From: Aeromicrobium duanguangcaii
GTDB taxonomy: Bacteria; Actinomycetota; Actinomycetes; Propionibacteriales; Nocardioidaceae
Direction of reading: 5' to 3'
DNA: 64,000 bases
NCBI RefSeq assembly: GCF_024508295.1
Contig: NZ_CP101990.1
Coordinates: forward strand, 2,418,001 to 2,482,000
The notes beneath the pieces were generated by a model. It searched no databases. It was not told the origin of the DNA and saw nothing but the letters and a program-made list of their open reading frames with translations. Position numbers and translations under genes: made by a program. Positions 24,246 through 32,549 of the stretch are shown here, one piece after another. The first letter of the stretch is position 1, and the number at the start of each line of letters is the position of its first letter.

Positions 24246-24935
24246 TCAGTTCTCGTAGCCGTAGATGCCGCGGGCCTCGTCACGGATCACGCGGCCCTCG
24301 TCGAGCTCGATGACGCGCTTGCGCATCTGGTCGACGATCGAGGAGTCGTGGGTTGCCATCAGGACGGTCGTGTCCTCACGGTTGATCCGATCGAGGAGCT
24401 TCATGATGCCGACGCTGGTCGTGGGGTCGAGGTTGCCGGTGGGCTCGTCGGCGATGAGGATCATCGGCCGGTTGACGTAGGCGCGGGCGATCGCGACGCG
24501 CTGCTGCTCGCCGCCGGAGAGCTCGTCAGGGCGGCGGTGTCCCTTGCCGTCGAGACCGACCAGGTCGAGCGTCTCGGGGACGAGGCGCTTGATCTCGTCA
24601 CGCGGCTTGCCGATGACCTCGAGGGCGTAGGCGACGTTCTCGAAGACCGTCTTGTTCGGCAGCAGGCGGAAGTCCTGGAACACCGTGCCGAGCTGGCGGC
24701 GCAGCTTGGGCACCTTCCAGCTGGGGAGCTTGTTGATCTCCTTGCCGGCGACGTAGACGTGGCCGGACGTGGGCCGGGCCTCACGCAGGATCAGGCGCAG
24801 GAAGGTCGACTTGCCCGAGCCGGAGGAGCCGACCAGGAAGACGAACTCTCCCTTGGTGATCTCCAGATCGACGTGGTCGAGGGCAGCACGCTTCTGGCCG
24901 GGGTAGGTCTTGGTGACCTTGTCGAAGCGAATCAC
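24246..24935 (-). CDS. ftsE: Cell division ATP-binding protein FtsE
   Basis: A 229-residue ABC ATPase, exactly the usual length when started at the GTG at 24935. Walker A is GSSGSGKST (about 36-44), the signature is LSGGEQQR, Walker B is [11 protein letters not shown] and the switch histidine is in ATHDS. A further open stretch of 25 codons upstream lacks homology. TACACT 7 nt before the GTG marks a leaderless start. It forms an operon with ftsX and probably the M23 peptidase and smpB. Confidence 0.96.
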   Translation of the reverse strand: MIRFDKVTKTYPGQKRAALDHVDLEITKGEFVFLVGSSGSGKSTFLRLILREARPTSGHVYVAGKEINKLPSWKVPKLRRQLGTVFQDFRLLPNKTVFENVAYALEVIGKPRDEIKRLVPETLDLVGLDGKGHRRPDELSGGEQQRVAIARAYVNRPMILIADEPTGNLDPTTSVGIMKLLDRINREDTTVLMATHDSSIVDQMRKRVIELDEGRVIRDEARGIYGYEN

Positions 24936-24942
24936 TCGATCG

Positions 24943-24948
24943 AGTGTA
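24943..24948 (-). promoter_or_regulatory. -10 box (TACACT) of ftsE
   Basis: TACACT on the minus strand, 7 nt before the GTG start of ftsE. It fixes the start and implies a leaderless transcript. Confidence 0.6.
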
Positions 24949-24990
24949 GGTGGGGCACCTGATGATTCCTCGGACGTCGACGCGACGGCG

Positions 24991-26160
24991 TCACGTGAAG
25001 AGCGCCTCACCGACGAAGCCGTCCGGGCGGATGCCCGCGGGGATCGCGAACACCGCTGATCCGATGGGCGTCGTCCAGGCGTTGAGCGCGTCCTGCTCGG
25101 CCAATCGCGCCTGGATCGGCAGGTACTGGCGCTCCAGGTCGGCCTGGAACGAGCAGAAGATCAGGCCGGTGCCGGTGGCGTCGTCGTAGTTGTAGCCGCG
25201 CCGGAAGATCCGCTCGCCGTCGTCACCCTCGCGGGCCCGACGCACGTGGGCGGAGGGCCCGACCACGGTGAAGCCGCGCTCGTCGACGGCCTCGAGATCG
25301 ACGTCGTCGGACGGCCTCCCGCCCGTGGTGGGAGCGCCGTCGGCCAGGCGCCGGCCGATCGAGAACTCGCGCCCCTCGCGGCCGACCTCGTCCCAGGTGT
25401 CGAGATTCATCGCGATGCGCCGCACGACGAGCGTGGTGCCGCCGGCGAGCCACGGCTCGGGGCCGTCCCGCCACACGACGCGGTCGAACTCAGCGGAGCC
25501 CGGTGACTCGTTGGCGGTGCCGTCGACCTGTCCGAACAGGTTGCGCATCGCCGTGCCCGGCCGGTGGGTGCCGGCGGCGTGGCGGAAGCCGTCCTGACGC
25601 CACCGGACCGTGGCGAAGGCGCGTGCGTCGCGGACGAGCAGGCGCAGGGCATGCGCGATGGTGGTCGGGTCGTCGGCGGCCACCTGCAGCAGCAGGTCTC
25701 CCCCGCTCCACCGGTCCTCGAGTCGGTCGATGGTGCGGTACTTGGGCAACGGCCGCAGCCACGTGGGCACCCGGGCAGCGCCGCGGACCACCGCGACGAG
25801 GCCGGGACCGAACCCGAAGGTGACGGTCAGCCGCGCGGGCACCGCCGCCAACTCCGGCTCGAGGTCGGCCAGGGGCGCCCGGCCCGCGGTGAGCCGTCGG
25901 GCGTCGTCGGTGAGCAGGATCAGGAGCCGGCGGACCGCCGCGGCATCGACGCCGTCACGCAGGTCGAGGGCCAGCAGGCTCTGGTGGGCCTGCGGCTCCA
26001 TCTCGATCCCCGCCTGGTGGCGTCCGTGGAACGGGACCGAGCGCGTGCCCGTGGGCTCGGGGTCGGAGGTGGCACCGGTCGCGGTCGCGCCCAACGCCGC
26101 ACCACCGACGGCGGCGGCACCGACCGCCGCAGCCCCTCCGAAGAGAGCGCGACGCTTCAT
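24991..26160 (-). CDS. Dye-decolorising (DyP-type) haem peroxidase, Tat-exported
   Basis: A 389-residue EfeB/DyP-family peroxidase. The N-terminus [22 protein letters not shown] is a twin-arginine type signal (two Arg, hydrophobic core). The diagnostic GxxDG motif occurs as [10 protein letters not shown], with an Arg downstream ([12 protein letters not shown]) and the RRGYNYDD block. Family members oxidise dyes or lignin-like compounds or handle haem for iron uptake. It begins 4 nt after the PCu(A)C gene, so a shared transcript is likely; the iron permease and EfeO of an efe operon are absent. Confidence 0.85.
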   Translation of the reverse strand: MKRRALFGGAAAVGAAAVGGAALGATATGATSDPEPTGTRSVPFHGRHQAGIEMEPQAHQSLLALDLRDGVDAAAVRRLLILLTDDARRLTAGRAPLADLEPELAAVPARLTVTFGFGPGLVAVVRGAARVPTWLRPLPKYRTIDRLEDRWSGGDLLLQVAADDPTTIAHALRLLVRDARAFATVRWRQDGFRHAAGTHRPGTAMRNLFGQVDGTANESPGSAEFDRVVWRDGPEPWLAGGTTLVVRRIAMNLDTWDEVGREGREFSIGRRLADGAPTTGGRPSDDVDLEAVDERGFTVVGPSAHVRRAREGDDGERIFRRGYNYDDATGTGLIFCSFQADLERQYLPIQARLAEQDALNAWTTPIGSAVFAIPAGIRPDGFVGEALFT

Positions 26161-26164
26161 GACC

Positions 26165-26638
26165 TCAGTGCCCCTTGCCGCCCTCGTAGTCCTCGGCGCC
26201 GCCGGCGAAGTCCTTGGCCGTGGCCGTGATGTCGAACGTCGATCCATCGCCGAGCTCGAGCGTCAGCTCGACCTCCTCGCCGGGCTGGATCGGGGCCTTG
26301 AGGTCCATCAGCATGAGGTGGTCGCCACCGGGCTCGAGCCGGATCGAGTCCCCCGCGGGGATCGTGACGCTCTCGACCGGACGCATGGCGCCGTCGGCGG
26401 TCTCGTGGATCTCGGCGCGGTCGGTCAGGCCGGTCGTGACGCCGACGATCGTGACGTCCTCGTCACCGCTGTTGCTGAGCACCGCGAACGCCGCGCTCAT
26501 CTTCATGTCGGTGGCCTTCACCCACGCGTCCGCCACGGCGAGGCCGGCGGCCTCGCCCTGCGCATCGCCGGAGCCGTCACCACACGCCGAGAGGGTCAGG
26601 AGAGCGGCCAGCAGCAGGGGAAGAACACGTCGAAACAC
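26165..26638 (-). CDS. PCu(A)C copper-chaperone-like lipoprotein
   Basis: A 157-residue lipoprotein with lipobox LSAC near residue 19. The mature domain shows the PCu(A)C pattern HET(A)DGAMRPVESVTIP...GGDHLMLMDLK, in which His and Met residues bind Cu(I). Such proteins deliver copper to cytochrome oxidase. A His-containing tail (EGGKGH) is present. The GTG start is preceded by TATTCT at 7 nt, a leaderless arrangement. It forms a two-gene unit with the DyP peroxidase. Confidence 0.88.
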   Translation of the reverse strand: MFRRVLPLLLAALLTLSACGDGSGDAQGEAAGLAVADAWVKATDMKMSAAFAVLSNSGDEDVTIVGVTTGLTDRAEIHETADGAMRPVESVTIPAGDSIRLEPGGDHLMLMDLKAPIQPGEEVELTLELGDGSTFDITATAKDFAGGAEDYEGGKGH

Positions 26639-26645
26639 GCCGTCC

Positions 26646-26651
26646 AGAATA
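26646..26651 (-). promoter_or_regulatory. -10 box (TATTCT) of the PCu(A)C-DyP unit
   Basis: TATTCT on the minus strand, 7 nt before the GTG start at 26638. Confidence 0.55.
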
Positions 26652-26838
26652 CCGGCGAGAGGGTCGAGGCACTGAGCCTGAGTGGTGATCCGGACCTCAG
26701 TCGTGCTGGGGAGATCCGAGGTTCAGGCCGCCGTGGCCGGGGTCGCGAGGCTCGCCGAGGTGACCCCGCACGCCCGACTGAGGCGCAAGCCCTCGACCGC
26801 CCGCACCCGGTGACGCGCTCCCGCGAGGCTTCGGCGGT

Positions 26839-26844
26839 TAGGGT
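26839..26844 (+). promoter_or_regulatory. -10 box (TAGGGT) of fbiC
   Basis: TAGGGT would give a leader of about 23 nt with GGGGAG shortly before the ATG of fbiC. The 235 bp between the PCu(A)C gene and fbiC show no other gene. Confidence 0.45.
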
Positions 26845-26873
26845 GTGAACGAGTCTGCGCGCGGGGAGTCCAC

Positions 26874-29051
26874 ATGAGTCTGCAAGCATCCGAGGTCTCT
26901 GCCTCGATGCTCTCGGCCCGCGGCGACGACCTCGACGACCTGGTCCGCCAGGCCGGTCGGATCCGCGACGAGGGTCTGGCCCGTGCCGGCCGTCCCGGAG
27001 TCATCACGTGGTCGCGCAAGGTGTTCGTCCCCGTCACGACCCTGTGCCGCGACCGGTGCCACTACTGCGTCTTCGTCGACACCCCCGGCAAGCTCGAGCG
27101 CAAGGGCATCGCGCCCTACCTCTCGGAGGAGCACGTGCTGGCGATCGCGCACCAGGGTGCCGCGCTGGGCTGCAAGGAGGCGCTGCTGACGCTCGGCGAC
27201 CGCCCCGAGGACCGTTGGGACGTCGCCCGCGAGTGGCTCGACGAGCACGGCTTCGCCTCGACGCTGGACTACGTCGGTCACCTGGCTCGCCGGATCACGG
27301 AGGAGACGGGCCTGCTGGCGCACCTGAACCCCGGCGTCATGACCGCGGCCGAGCTGGAGCGGCTGCGCCCGACCGCGCCGTCGATGGGCATGATGCTCGA
27401 GACGACGAGCCACCGGCTGTTCGCCGAGCCGGGGCAGGCCCACTTCGGCTCGCCCGACAAGGACCCGGCCCTGCGCCTGCAGGTGCTCGAGGACGCCGGC
27501 CGCCTCAAGATCCCCTTCACGACCGGCCTGCTGATCGGCATCGGCGAGACGTTCGAGGAGCGGTTCGACTCGATCCTGGCCCTGCGCGACGTGTCCGAGC
27601 GCCACGGCCACGTGCAGGAGGTCATCATCCAGAACTTCCGCGCCAAGCCGGCCACCGCGATGCAGGGCGTCGCCGACGCCGAGACCGACGCGTACATCGC
27701 CGCCGTCGCCGCGACCCGCATCGTGCTGGGCCCCGACGCCCGCATCCAGGCGCCGCCGAACCTCTCCGACCCGGGCGAGCTGGCCCTGCTGATCGCCGCC
27801 GGGATCGACGACTGGGGCGGCGTCAGCCCGCTGACCGCCGACCACGTGAACCCCGAGCGGCCGTGGCCCCAGGTCGACCAGCTGACCGAGCTCACGCGGG
27901 CCGCCAGCTACGCCCTGCGCGAGCGCCTGACCGTGCACCCGCACTACATCCGCGACCGCGACGCCTGGATCGACCCGGCGCTGCACGAGTCCGTGCTGGC
28001 CTTCGCCGACGCCGACGGGCTCGCCGCCGTCGACGAGCGGGCGCCGCGGACCACCGGCGCCGCGCCCCGCGACCTGTTCGCGAAGGCGGAGCAGGACCCG
28101 GCCGGCCTGAGCGACGACGAGTACGAGCGGCTGATGACGGCCACCGGAGCCGACCTCGATCGCCTCACGGGACTGGCCGACGAGCTGCGCCGGTCCGTCG
28201 CGGGAGCCACCGTATCGCTCGTGCAGAACCGCAACCTCGGCTCGGACCGGGTCACCGACCCCGACCTCGTGGCGCAGGTCGCCGCCGACGCGGTCGACCT
28301 CGGCGCCACCGAGCTGTGCATCCAGGGCACCGCCGACCCGGACACCCCCGACGACGTCTACGAGCAGATGCTGCGGGCCGCCCGCGCCGCCGCGCCGGAA
28401 CTGCACCTGCACGCCTTCCGGCCCGCCGACGTCATCGACGGCGCCCGCCGCACCGGTCGCACGATCGCCGAACAGTACGCGGCGCTGGCCGCCGCGGGCG
28501 TCGACACCGTCCCCGGCACGGGGGTCAAGGTGCTGGACGAGGCGTACCGCGCCGAGCACTTCCCCGCCGACCTCCCCGTCGACCAGTGGGAGGAGGCGAT
28601 CCGCGCCGCGCACGGCCTGGGCCTGCACTCGACCTCCGTGCTGTTCTACGGTCACGGCGAGTCGCCACTGCAGCGGGTGCGGCACCTGCGCCGCCTGCGT
28701 GCCATCCAGACCGACACCGGCGGGTTCAACGAGCTCGTCCCCATGGCTTTCCCCGGCGGTGACCACAACGACGATCAGCACCGCGCCGTCCACGCCGTGG
28801 CCCGCTTGATCCTGCACGGCAGCATCAACCACGTCCAGGCGGCGTGGACACGGCTCGGGGTCGAGGGCGCGATCCTCGTGCTGCGCTCGGGTGCCGACGA
28901 TCTCGGCGGCACGCTCTACGACGGCCGCGTGCTGCCCGAGGCCGGCGTCGAGTTCGGCCAGGAGCTGACCGTCGAGGCGGCCGGGCGCATCGCGAAGACC
29001 CTCGGGCGACAACTGCGGCTGCGCACCACGACCTACGGCGTCGCCCCGTGA
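26874..29051 (+). CDS. fbiC: FO synthase FbiC (CofG-CofH fusion) with degenerate CofH half
   Basis: A 725-residue protein related over most of its length to FbiC (about 860 residues in mycobacteria), which makes the deazaflavin FO for coenzyme F420 with two radical-SAM domains. The CofG half (1-400) is intact: VITWSRKVFVPVTTLCRDRC carries C58, C62 and C65, with TGLLIGIGET and VQEVIIQNFRAKP further on. The CofH half (about 430-725) keeps NRN, LGATELCIQG, HLHAFRPADV, TVPGTG, HAVARLILHG and the final RLRTTTYG, but the residues between VQNRNL (about 448-453) and the ATELC strand are short and contain no CX3CX2C motif. A second gap follows MAFPGGD. The frame is open throughout and no cysteine cluster appears in other frames. 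The stop overlaps the next gene (GTGA). Confidence 0.85.
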   Translation: MSLQASEVSASMLSARGDDLDDLVRQAGRIRDEGLARAGRPGVITWSRKVFVPVTTLCRDRCHYCVFVDTPGKLERKGIAPYLSEEHVLAIAHQGAALGCKEALLTLGDRPEDRWDVAREWLDEHGFASTLDYVGHLARRITEETGLLAHLNPGVMTAAELERLRPTAPSMGMMLETTSHRLFAEPGQAHFGSPDKDPALRLQVLEDAGRLKIPFTTGLLIGIGETFEERFDSILALRDVSERHGHVQEVIIQNFRAKPATAMQGVADAETDAYIAAVAATRIVLGPDARIQAPPNLSDPGELALLIAAGIDDWGGVSPLTADHVNPERPWPQVDQLTELTRAASYALRERLTVHPHYIRDRDAWIDPALHESVLAFADADGLAAVDERAPRTTGAAPRDLFAKAEQDPAGLSDDEYERLMTATGADLDRLTGLADELRRSVAGATVSLVQNRNLGSDRVTDPDLVAQVAADAVDLGATELCIQGTADPDTPDDVYEQMLRAARAAAPELHLHAFRPADVIDGARRTGRTIAEQYAALAAAGVDTVPGTGVKVLDEAYRAEHFPADLPVDQWEEAIRAAHGLGLHSTSVLFYGHGESPLQRVRHLRRLRAIQTDTGGFNELVPMAFPGGDHNDDQHRAVHAVARLILHGSINHVQAAWTRLGVEGAILVLRSGADDLGGTLYDGRVLPEAGVEFGQELTVEAAGRIAKTLGRQLRLRTTTYGVAP

Positions 29052-30472
29052 TCCGCGTCCGGGTGGCGGTGGTCGGCGCCGGCTTCGCGGGCGTGGCCAT
29101 GGCACGCCGCCTGGCCGCGGCCGACGAGTCCTTCGTCGTGCTCGAGCGCCGTCCCGGCATCGGTGGGACGTGGCACGACAACCGCTATCCCGGGGTCGCC
29201 TGCGACGTCCCGGCGCACCTCTACGGCTACTCCGACATCGCCCATCCGGGCTTCAGCCGCGTGTTCGCGCCGGGGTCCGAGATCCTCGAGTACCTGCAGG
29301 ACGCCGCCGCCCCGGTCGCCGACCGGATCATGCTCTCGACCCGGCTCGAGTCGGCGGACTGGGACGGCTCCGGCTGGCGACTCACCACCTCGCGCGGACC
29401 GGTCGAGGCCGAGGTCCTGGTCATGGCCGCCGGGCGGCTGACCGAGCCGCGCCTGCCCGAGGTCCCGGGCACCTTCGACGGCCCGGTCGTCCACACCGCA
29501 CGCTGGGACGACGACCTTGACCTGGACGGCGCTCGGGTGGCCGTCGTCGGCACCGGCGCCTCGGGCGTCCAGATCGTGCCCGAGCTGGCGCGCCGCGCCG
29601 AGTCGGTCGTCGTGCTGCAGCGCAGCGCCCCGTTCATCCTGCCCAAGGGCGACCGCGCCTACGCCGAGGCCGAGATCGCCCTGTTCGAGCGCCAGCCCGA
29701 CCGCCTCGCCGGACTGCGCGCCGATCTCATGCGCGAGACCGAGGAGGTCTTCGCCCAGCGCGCCGGCGACGGACGCGCCGAGGCCCGGGCGCGGGCCCTG
29801 GATCACCTCGCTGCCCAGGTCCCCGACCCGGTGCTGCGCGCGGCGCTGACGCCCGATCACGAGTTCGGGTGCAAGCGCGTGCTGTTCAGCGACGACTTCT
29901 ACTCGACCCTGCGGATGCCCCACGTGCGCCACGTGTCCGGTGCCCTGACCGCGTACGAGCCCGGCGCGGTGATCGCGGCCGACCGCTCGCGCCACGAGGT
30001 CGACGTCGTGGTCGCCGCGACCGGCTTCCACACGACCCGCCAGCCCTACGCCGAGCTGATCACGGGCCGCGACGGGATCTCGCTCGACCAGTACTGGTCC
30101 CAGGGCATGCGCGCCTACGCCTCCACGGCCGTGCACGGCTTCCCCAACCTCTTCGTTCTCGACGGCCCCAACGCGACGCTCGCCCACAACTCGGCGGTCC
30201 TCATGATCGAGGCCCAGGCCGACTACGTGGCCTCGGCGCTGCCGTGGACCGCGCACGGACCGCTCGAGGTCTCGGCCGAGGCCGAGCAGCGGTACATCGA
30301 CGAGCTGCAGGAGCGCTCGACGGTGTGGACCTCCGGCTGTCACAACTGGTACGTCGACGAGCGGTCCGGGCGGCAGGTGCTGCTCTGGCCCGGCAAGGCG
30401 CAGGAGTTCCGCGACCGGTTCGGCTGCTTCGACCCGGCCCCCTTCGGCGTCGTGGAGTCCACGGGTGCGTGA
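29048..30472 (+). CDS. Flavin-containing / Baeyer-Villiger-type monooxygenase in the F420 operon
   Basis: A 474-residue FAD/NADPH monooxygenase. VAVVGAGFAGVAMARRL binds FAD, GIGGTWHDNRYPGVACD is typical of BVMOs, FDGPVVHTARW matches the FxGxxxHxxxW fingerprint, and VAVVGTGASGVQIVPEL binds NADPH. The GTG start overlaps the fbiC stop, and its stop overlaps cofC by 8 nt, so it is translationally coupled on both sides to F420 biosynthesis genes. It is related to but distinct from the EthA-like protein at 4004. Its substrate is unknown; a role in deazaflavin chemistry would be new and is only suggested by position. Confidence 0.82.
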   Translation: MIRVRVAVVGAGFAGVAMARRLAAADESFVVLERRPGIGGTWHDNRYPGVACDVPAHLYGYSDIAHPGFSRVFAPGSEILEYLQDAAAPVADRIMLSTRLESADWDGSGWRLTTSRGPVEAEVLVMAAGRLTEPRLPEVPGTFDGPVVHTARWDDDLDLDGARVAVVGTGASGVQIVPELARRAESVVVLQRSAPFILPKGDRAYAEAEIALFERQPDRLAGLRADLMRETEEVFAQRAGDGRAEARARALDHLAAQVPDPVLRAALTPDHEFGCKRVLFSDDFYSTLRMPHVRHVSGALTAYEPGAVIAADRSRHEVDVVVAATGFHTTRQPYAELITGRDGISLDQYWSQGMRAYASTAVHGFPNLFVLDGPNATLAHNSAVLMIEAQADYVASALPWTAHGPLEVSAEAEQRYIDELQERSTVWTSGCHNWYVDERSGRQVLLWPGKAQEFRDRFGCFDPAPFGVVESTGA

Positions 30473-31055
30473 CCGTCGACGACGTGACTGGACCGTCGTC
30501 ATCCCGGTCAAGCCGGCCGAGCTCGGCAAGTCGCGCCTCGAGATCCCCGGCGTCGACCGCGTCGCGCTCGCACGCGCCATCGCGCTGGACACCATCGAGG
30601 CGGCGGCCCAGGTCGCGCGGGTCGTGGTGGTCACCTCGGACCCGACGATCGACGCGCCCGGCATCGAGGTCGTCGTCGAGCCCGCCCCTCGCGGGATCGC
30701 CACGGCGGTCGCGGACGGTCTCGCCACGATCCCCCGGGATCGGCGTGCCGTGCTGCTGGGCGACCTGCCCGGGCTGCAGCCGGAGGACCTCGCGCAGGCG
30801 CTCGAGCTGGCGCGCGAGACGCGGCTGGGCGCCGTGCCCGACGAGGAGCGCCATGGCACGACGCTGATCACGGCCCGCGAGGGCGACCTGCCCGAGGCGT
30901 TCGGGCCCGACTCCTGGCGCCGCCACCTCGCGGCGGGCTTCCTCGAGCTGCCCGTGCCCTCGTGGTCGACGCTGCGCCGCGACGTGGACCGGGCGGATCA
31001 CCTCGTCGGCGCGCTCGGACCTCGCACCTCCGCGGTGCTCGGGCGCGTGTCCTGA
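30465..31055 (+). CDS. cofC: Phosphoenolpyruvate/2-phospholactate guanylyltransferase CofC (FbiD)
   Basis: A 196-residue nucleotidyltransferase that makes the GTP-derived donor (enolpyruvyl- or lactyl-diphosphoguanosine) for F420. The N-terminal VVIPVKPAELGKSRLE is the signature, followed by VVVVTSDP and VLLGDLPGL with the metal-binding aspartate. The GTG start lies inside the end of the monooxygenase. It converges with a lipoprotein gene, with one base between the stops. Confidence 0.88.
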   Translation: MRDRRRRDWTVVIPVKPAELGKSRLEIPGVDRVALARAIALDTIEAAAQVARVVVVTSDPTIDAPGIEVVVEPAPRGIATAVADGLATIPRDRRAVLLGDLPGLQPEDLAQALELARETRLGAVPDEERHGTTLITAREGDLPEAFGPDSWRRHLAAGFLELPVPSWSTLRRDVDRADHLVGALGPRTSAVLGRVS

Positions 31056-31056
31056 A

Positions 31057-31464
31057 TCAGGACTTCGTGAAGACCAGGTCTCCCTCGTCGGGGACCAGGC
31101 GATCACCCTCGACGGTGAAGGTGGTCGGCAGGGTGACCGGAGTGTCGGCGACGGCGCCGCACTGGACCTCACCGTCGCGATCGGGCTTCAGGCGGACCTG
31201 CCCTCCAGCCAGGTCCCAGCGGCCGGGCAGCTCGACGCACCCGTCGGTGGCCACGTAGGTGTTGTCGTCGGACAGCGTCAGGGTGAGTCGACGGCCCGAC
31301 TGCTCGATCGGCTCGGACTCCCAGACGCCCAACACCGGCAGCGTGTCCTCGGGGCCATCGGACTCCTGGGACGCCGTGTCCTGCGCAGCCGGCTCCGAGG
31401 ACTCCTGCGAGCATCCCGTCAGCACCAGGGTCAGGGCGAAGAGCAGAGCGATGAGCGTGCGCAT
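31057..31464 (-). CDS. Small lipoprotein of unknown function
   Basis: A 135-residue lipoprotein: RTLIALLFALTLVLTGC ends in a lipobox with Cys18. A low-complexity Ser/Glu/Asp linker precedes a predicted beta-rich domain (LGVWESEPIEQSG, LTLTLSDDNTYVATDGCVELPG, VRLKPD) that looks like a small META/lipocalin-type barrel; two cysteines in it could pair. I do not recognise the family. The 5' part of this gene has a decayed duplicate just upstream. Confidence 0.7.
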   Translation of the reverse strand: MRTLIALLFALTLVLTGCSQESSEPAAQDTASQESDGPEDTLPVLGVWESEPIEQSGRRLTLTLSDDNTYVATDGCVELPGRWDLAGGQVRLKPDRDGEVQCGAVADTPVTLPTTFTVEGDRLVPDEGDLVFTKS

Positions 31465-31481
31465 GGCGCCACGGTAGCCGC

Positions 31482-31586
31482 TCAGGCCGTGATCACGGCG
31501 GGGCTCCTCAGCGCCCTCCGCGTTGGAACTCCGTCCCCGGTCAGCAAGAGGGACAGGGCCAGGAGCAGAGCGGCCAGGATGCGCAT
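31482..31586 (-). pseudogene. Remnant of duplicated lipoprotein leader
   Basis: A 34-codon frame whose start (RILAALLLALSLLLTGDG) mirrors the leader of the adjacent lipoprotein, but the lipobox Cys is replaced by Asp and the mature domain is missing. Its end (SPAVITA, stop) resembles the end of cofD (RAAITL, stop), and the DNA upstream of both start codons is similar. This points to a tandem duplication of about 120 bp covering the cofD end, the spacer and the leader. Confidence 0.55.
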
Positions 31587-31603
31587 GGCGACGCGGTGGT
31601 GGC

Positions 31604-32548
31604 TCAGAGCGTGATTGCGGCCCGGGCGAGCGCCGCGGAATGCTCCAGGTCCGACATCCACAGTGGTCCGACACGCACGTCCCAACCGTCGGCGGCCAGC
31701 GCGGGCGCGAGGTCGGCGTCCTCCTGCGCGACGAGCCAGGTGTCGAGCACTCCCCCGTCGGCGCGCCGGCCGTAGTGGCGGGCCACCGCGACGGCCGAGG
31801 TCTCGACACCGATCGCGGTCAGGCAGGCGTCGGCCATGCCGCGCACGACCTTGCCGCCGACGATGGGCGAGATCCCCACGACGCGAGTCGCCTCGGCGAG
31901 GGCCTCCCGGATGCCGGGGACGGTCAGGATCGGGCCGATGGACACGACCGGGTTCGAGGGCGCCAGCACGACGACGTCCGCCGCGGTGATCGCCTCGACC
32001 ACGCCCGGCGCGGGCACGGCCGCCTCGATGCCGGGGTTCTCGAACGCGCGGGCGGGCAGGGTGGCGCGGTGCCGCGTCCACCACTCCTGGAAGTGCATCC
32101 GGGCACCGTCCTCGACGACGACCTGCGTGTCGACCTCGGTGTCGGTCATCGGCAGCAGTCGCACGCCGATCGGCCAGCGCGAGCCGAGCCGTCCGGCGAT
32201 CTGCGAGTAGGTCAGGCCCTCGCGCAGCCACCCGGTGCGCGCGAGGTGCGTGCCGAGGTCGAGGTCGCCGAGGGTGAACCACGGCCAGCCGGATCCCCAC
32301 TCGCGCAGCTCGGCACTGACGCGCTCGGTCTCGCCCGCGCGACCCCAGCCGCGCTCGGTGTCGTTGACGCCCGCCAGCGCGTAGAGGATCGAGTCGATGT
32401 CGGGCTGCAGGCGAACACCGGACAGCCACAGGTCGTCGCCGGTGTTGATGACCACGGTGATCTCGGCGTCCGAGCCCTCGAGCGCGGCGCGCAGGCCACG
32501 CACGAAACGCGCTCCGCCCACTCCCCCGGCCAGCACGGTGACTCGCAT
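31604..32548 (-). CDS. cofD: 2-phospho-L-lactate transferase CofD (FbiA)
   Basis: A 314-residue enzyme that joins the PEP- or lactate-derived phospho group to FO, giving dehydro-F420-0 or F420-0. The N-terminal VTVLAGGVGGARFVRGL and VINTGDDLWLSGV are the substrate-binding loops; GDLDLGTHLAR, VRLLPMTDTEV, LAPSNPVVSIGPIL and GISPIVGGKVVRG follow in family order. It starts 1 nt after the cofE stop. The end of the gene is partly duplicated in the downstream spacer. Confidence 0.95.
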   Translation of the reverse strand: MRVTVLAGGVGGARFVRGLRAALEGSDAEITVVINTGDDLWLSGVRLQPDIDSILYALAGVNDTERGWGRAGETERVSAELREWGSGWPWFTLGDLDLGTHLARTGWLREGLTYSQIAGRLGSRWPIGVRLLPMTDTEVDTQVVVEDGARMHFQEWWTRHRATLPARAFENPGIEAAVPAPGVVEAITAADVVVLAPSNPVVSIGPILTVPGIREALAEATRVVGISPIVGGKVVRGMADACLTAIGVETSAVAVARHYGRRADGGVLDTWLVAQEDADLAPALAADGWDVRVGPLWMSDLEHSAALARAAITL

Positions 32549-32549
32549 G

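Noticed and set aside
24936..25010. A 25-residue N-terminal extension of FtsE
   Set aside because: It lies across the TACACT box and has no counterpart in FtsE proteins, which have 229 residues.
26652..26873. A riboswitch upstream of fbiC
   Set aside because: No recognisable aptamer core; the -10 box at 26839 leaves a leader too short for one.
28190..28330. Frameshift as explanation for the missing CofH cluster
   Set aside because: The frame stays open, flanking CofH motifs are in the same frame, and translations of the other frames contain no CX3CX2C.
26838..29105. A 755-codon frame opposite fbiC
   Set aside because: It mirrors fbiC, has no domain features and repeats VVDD/RVG-type low complexity.
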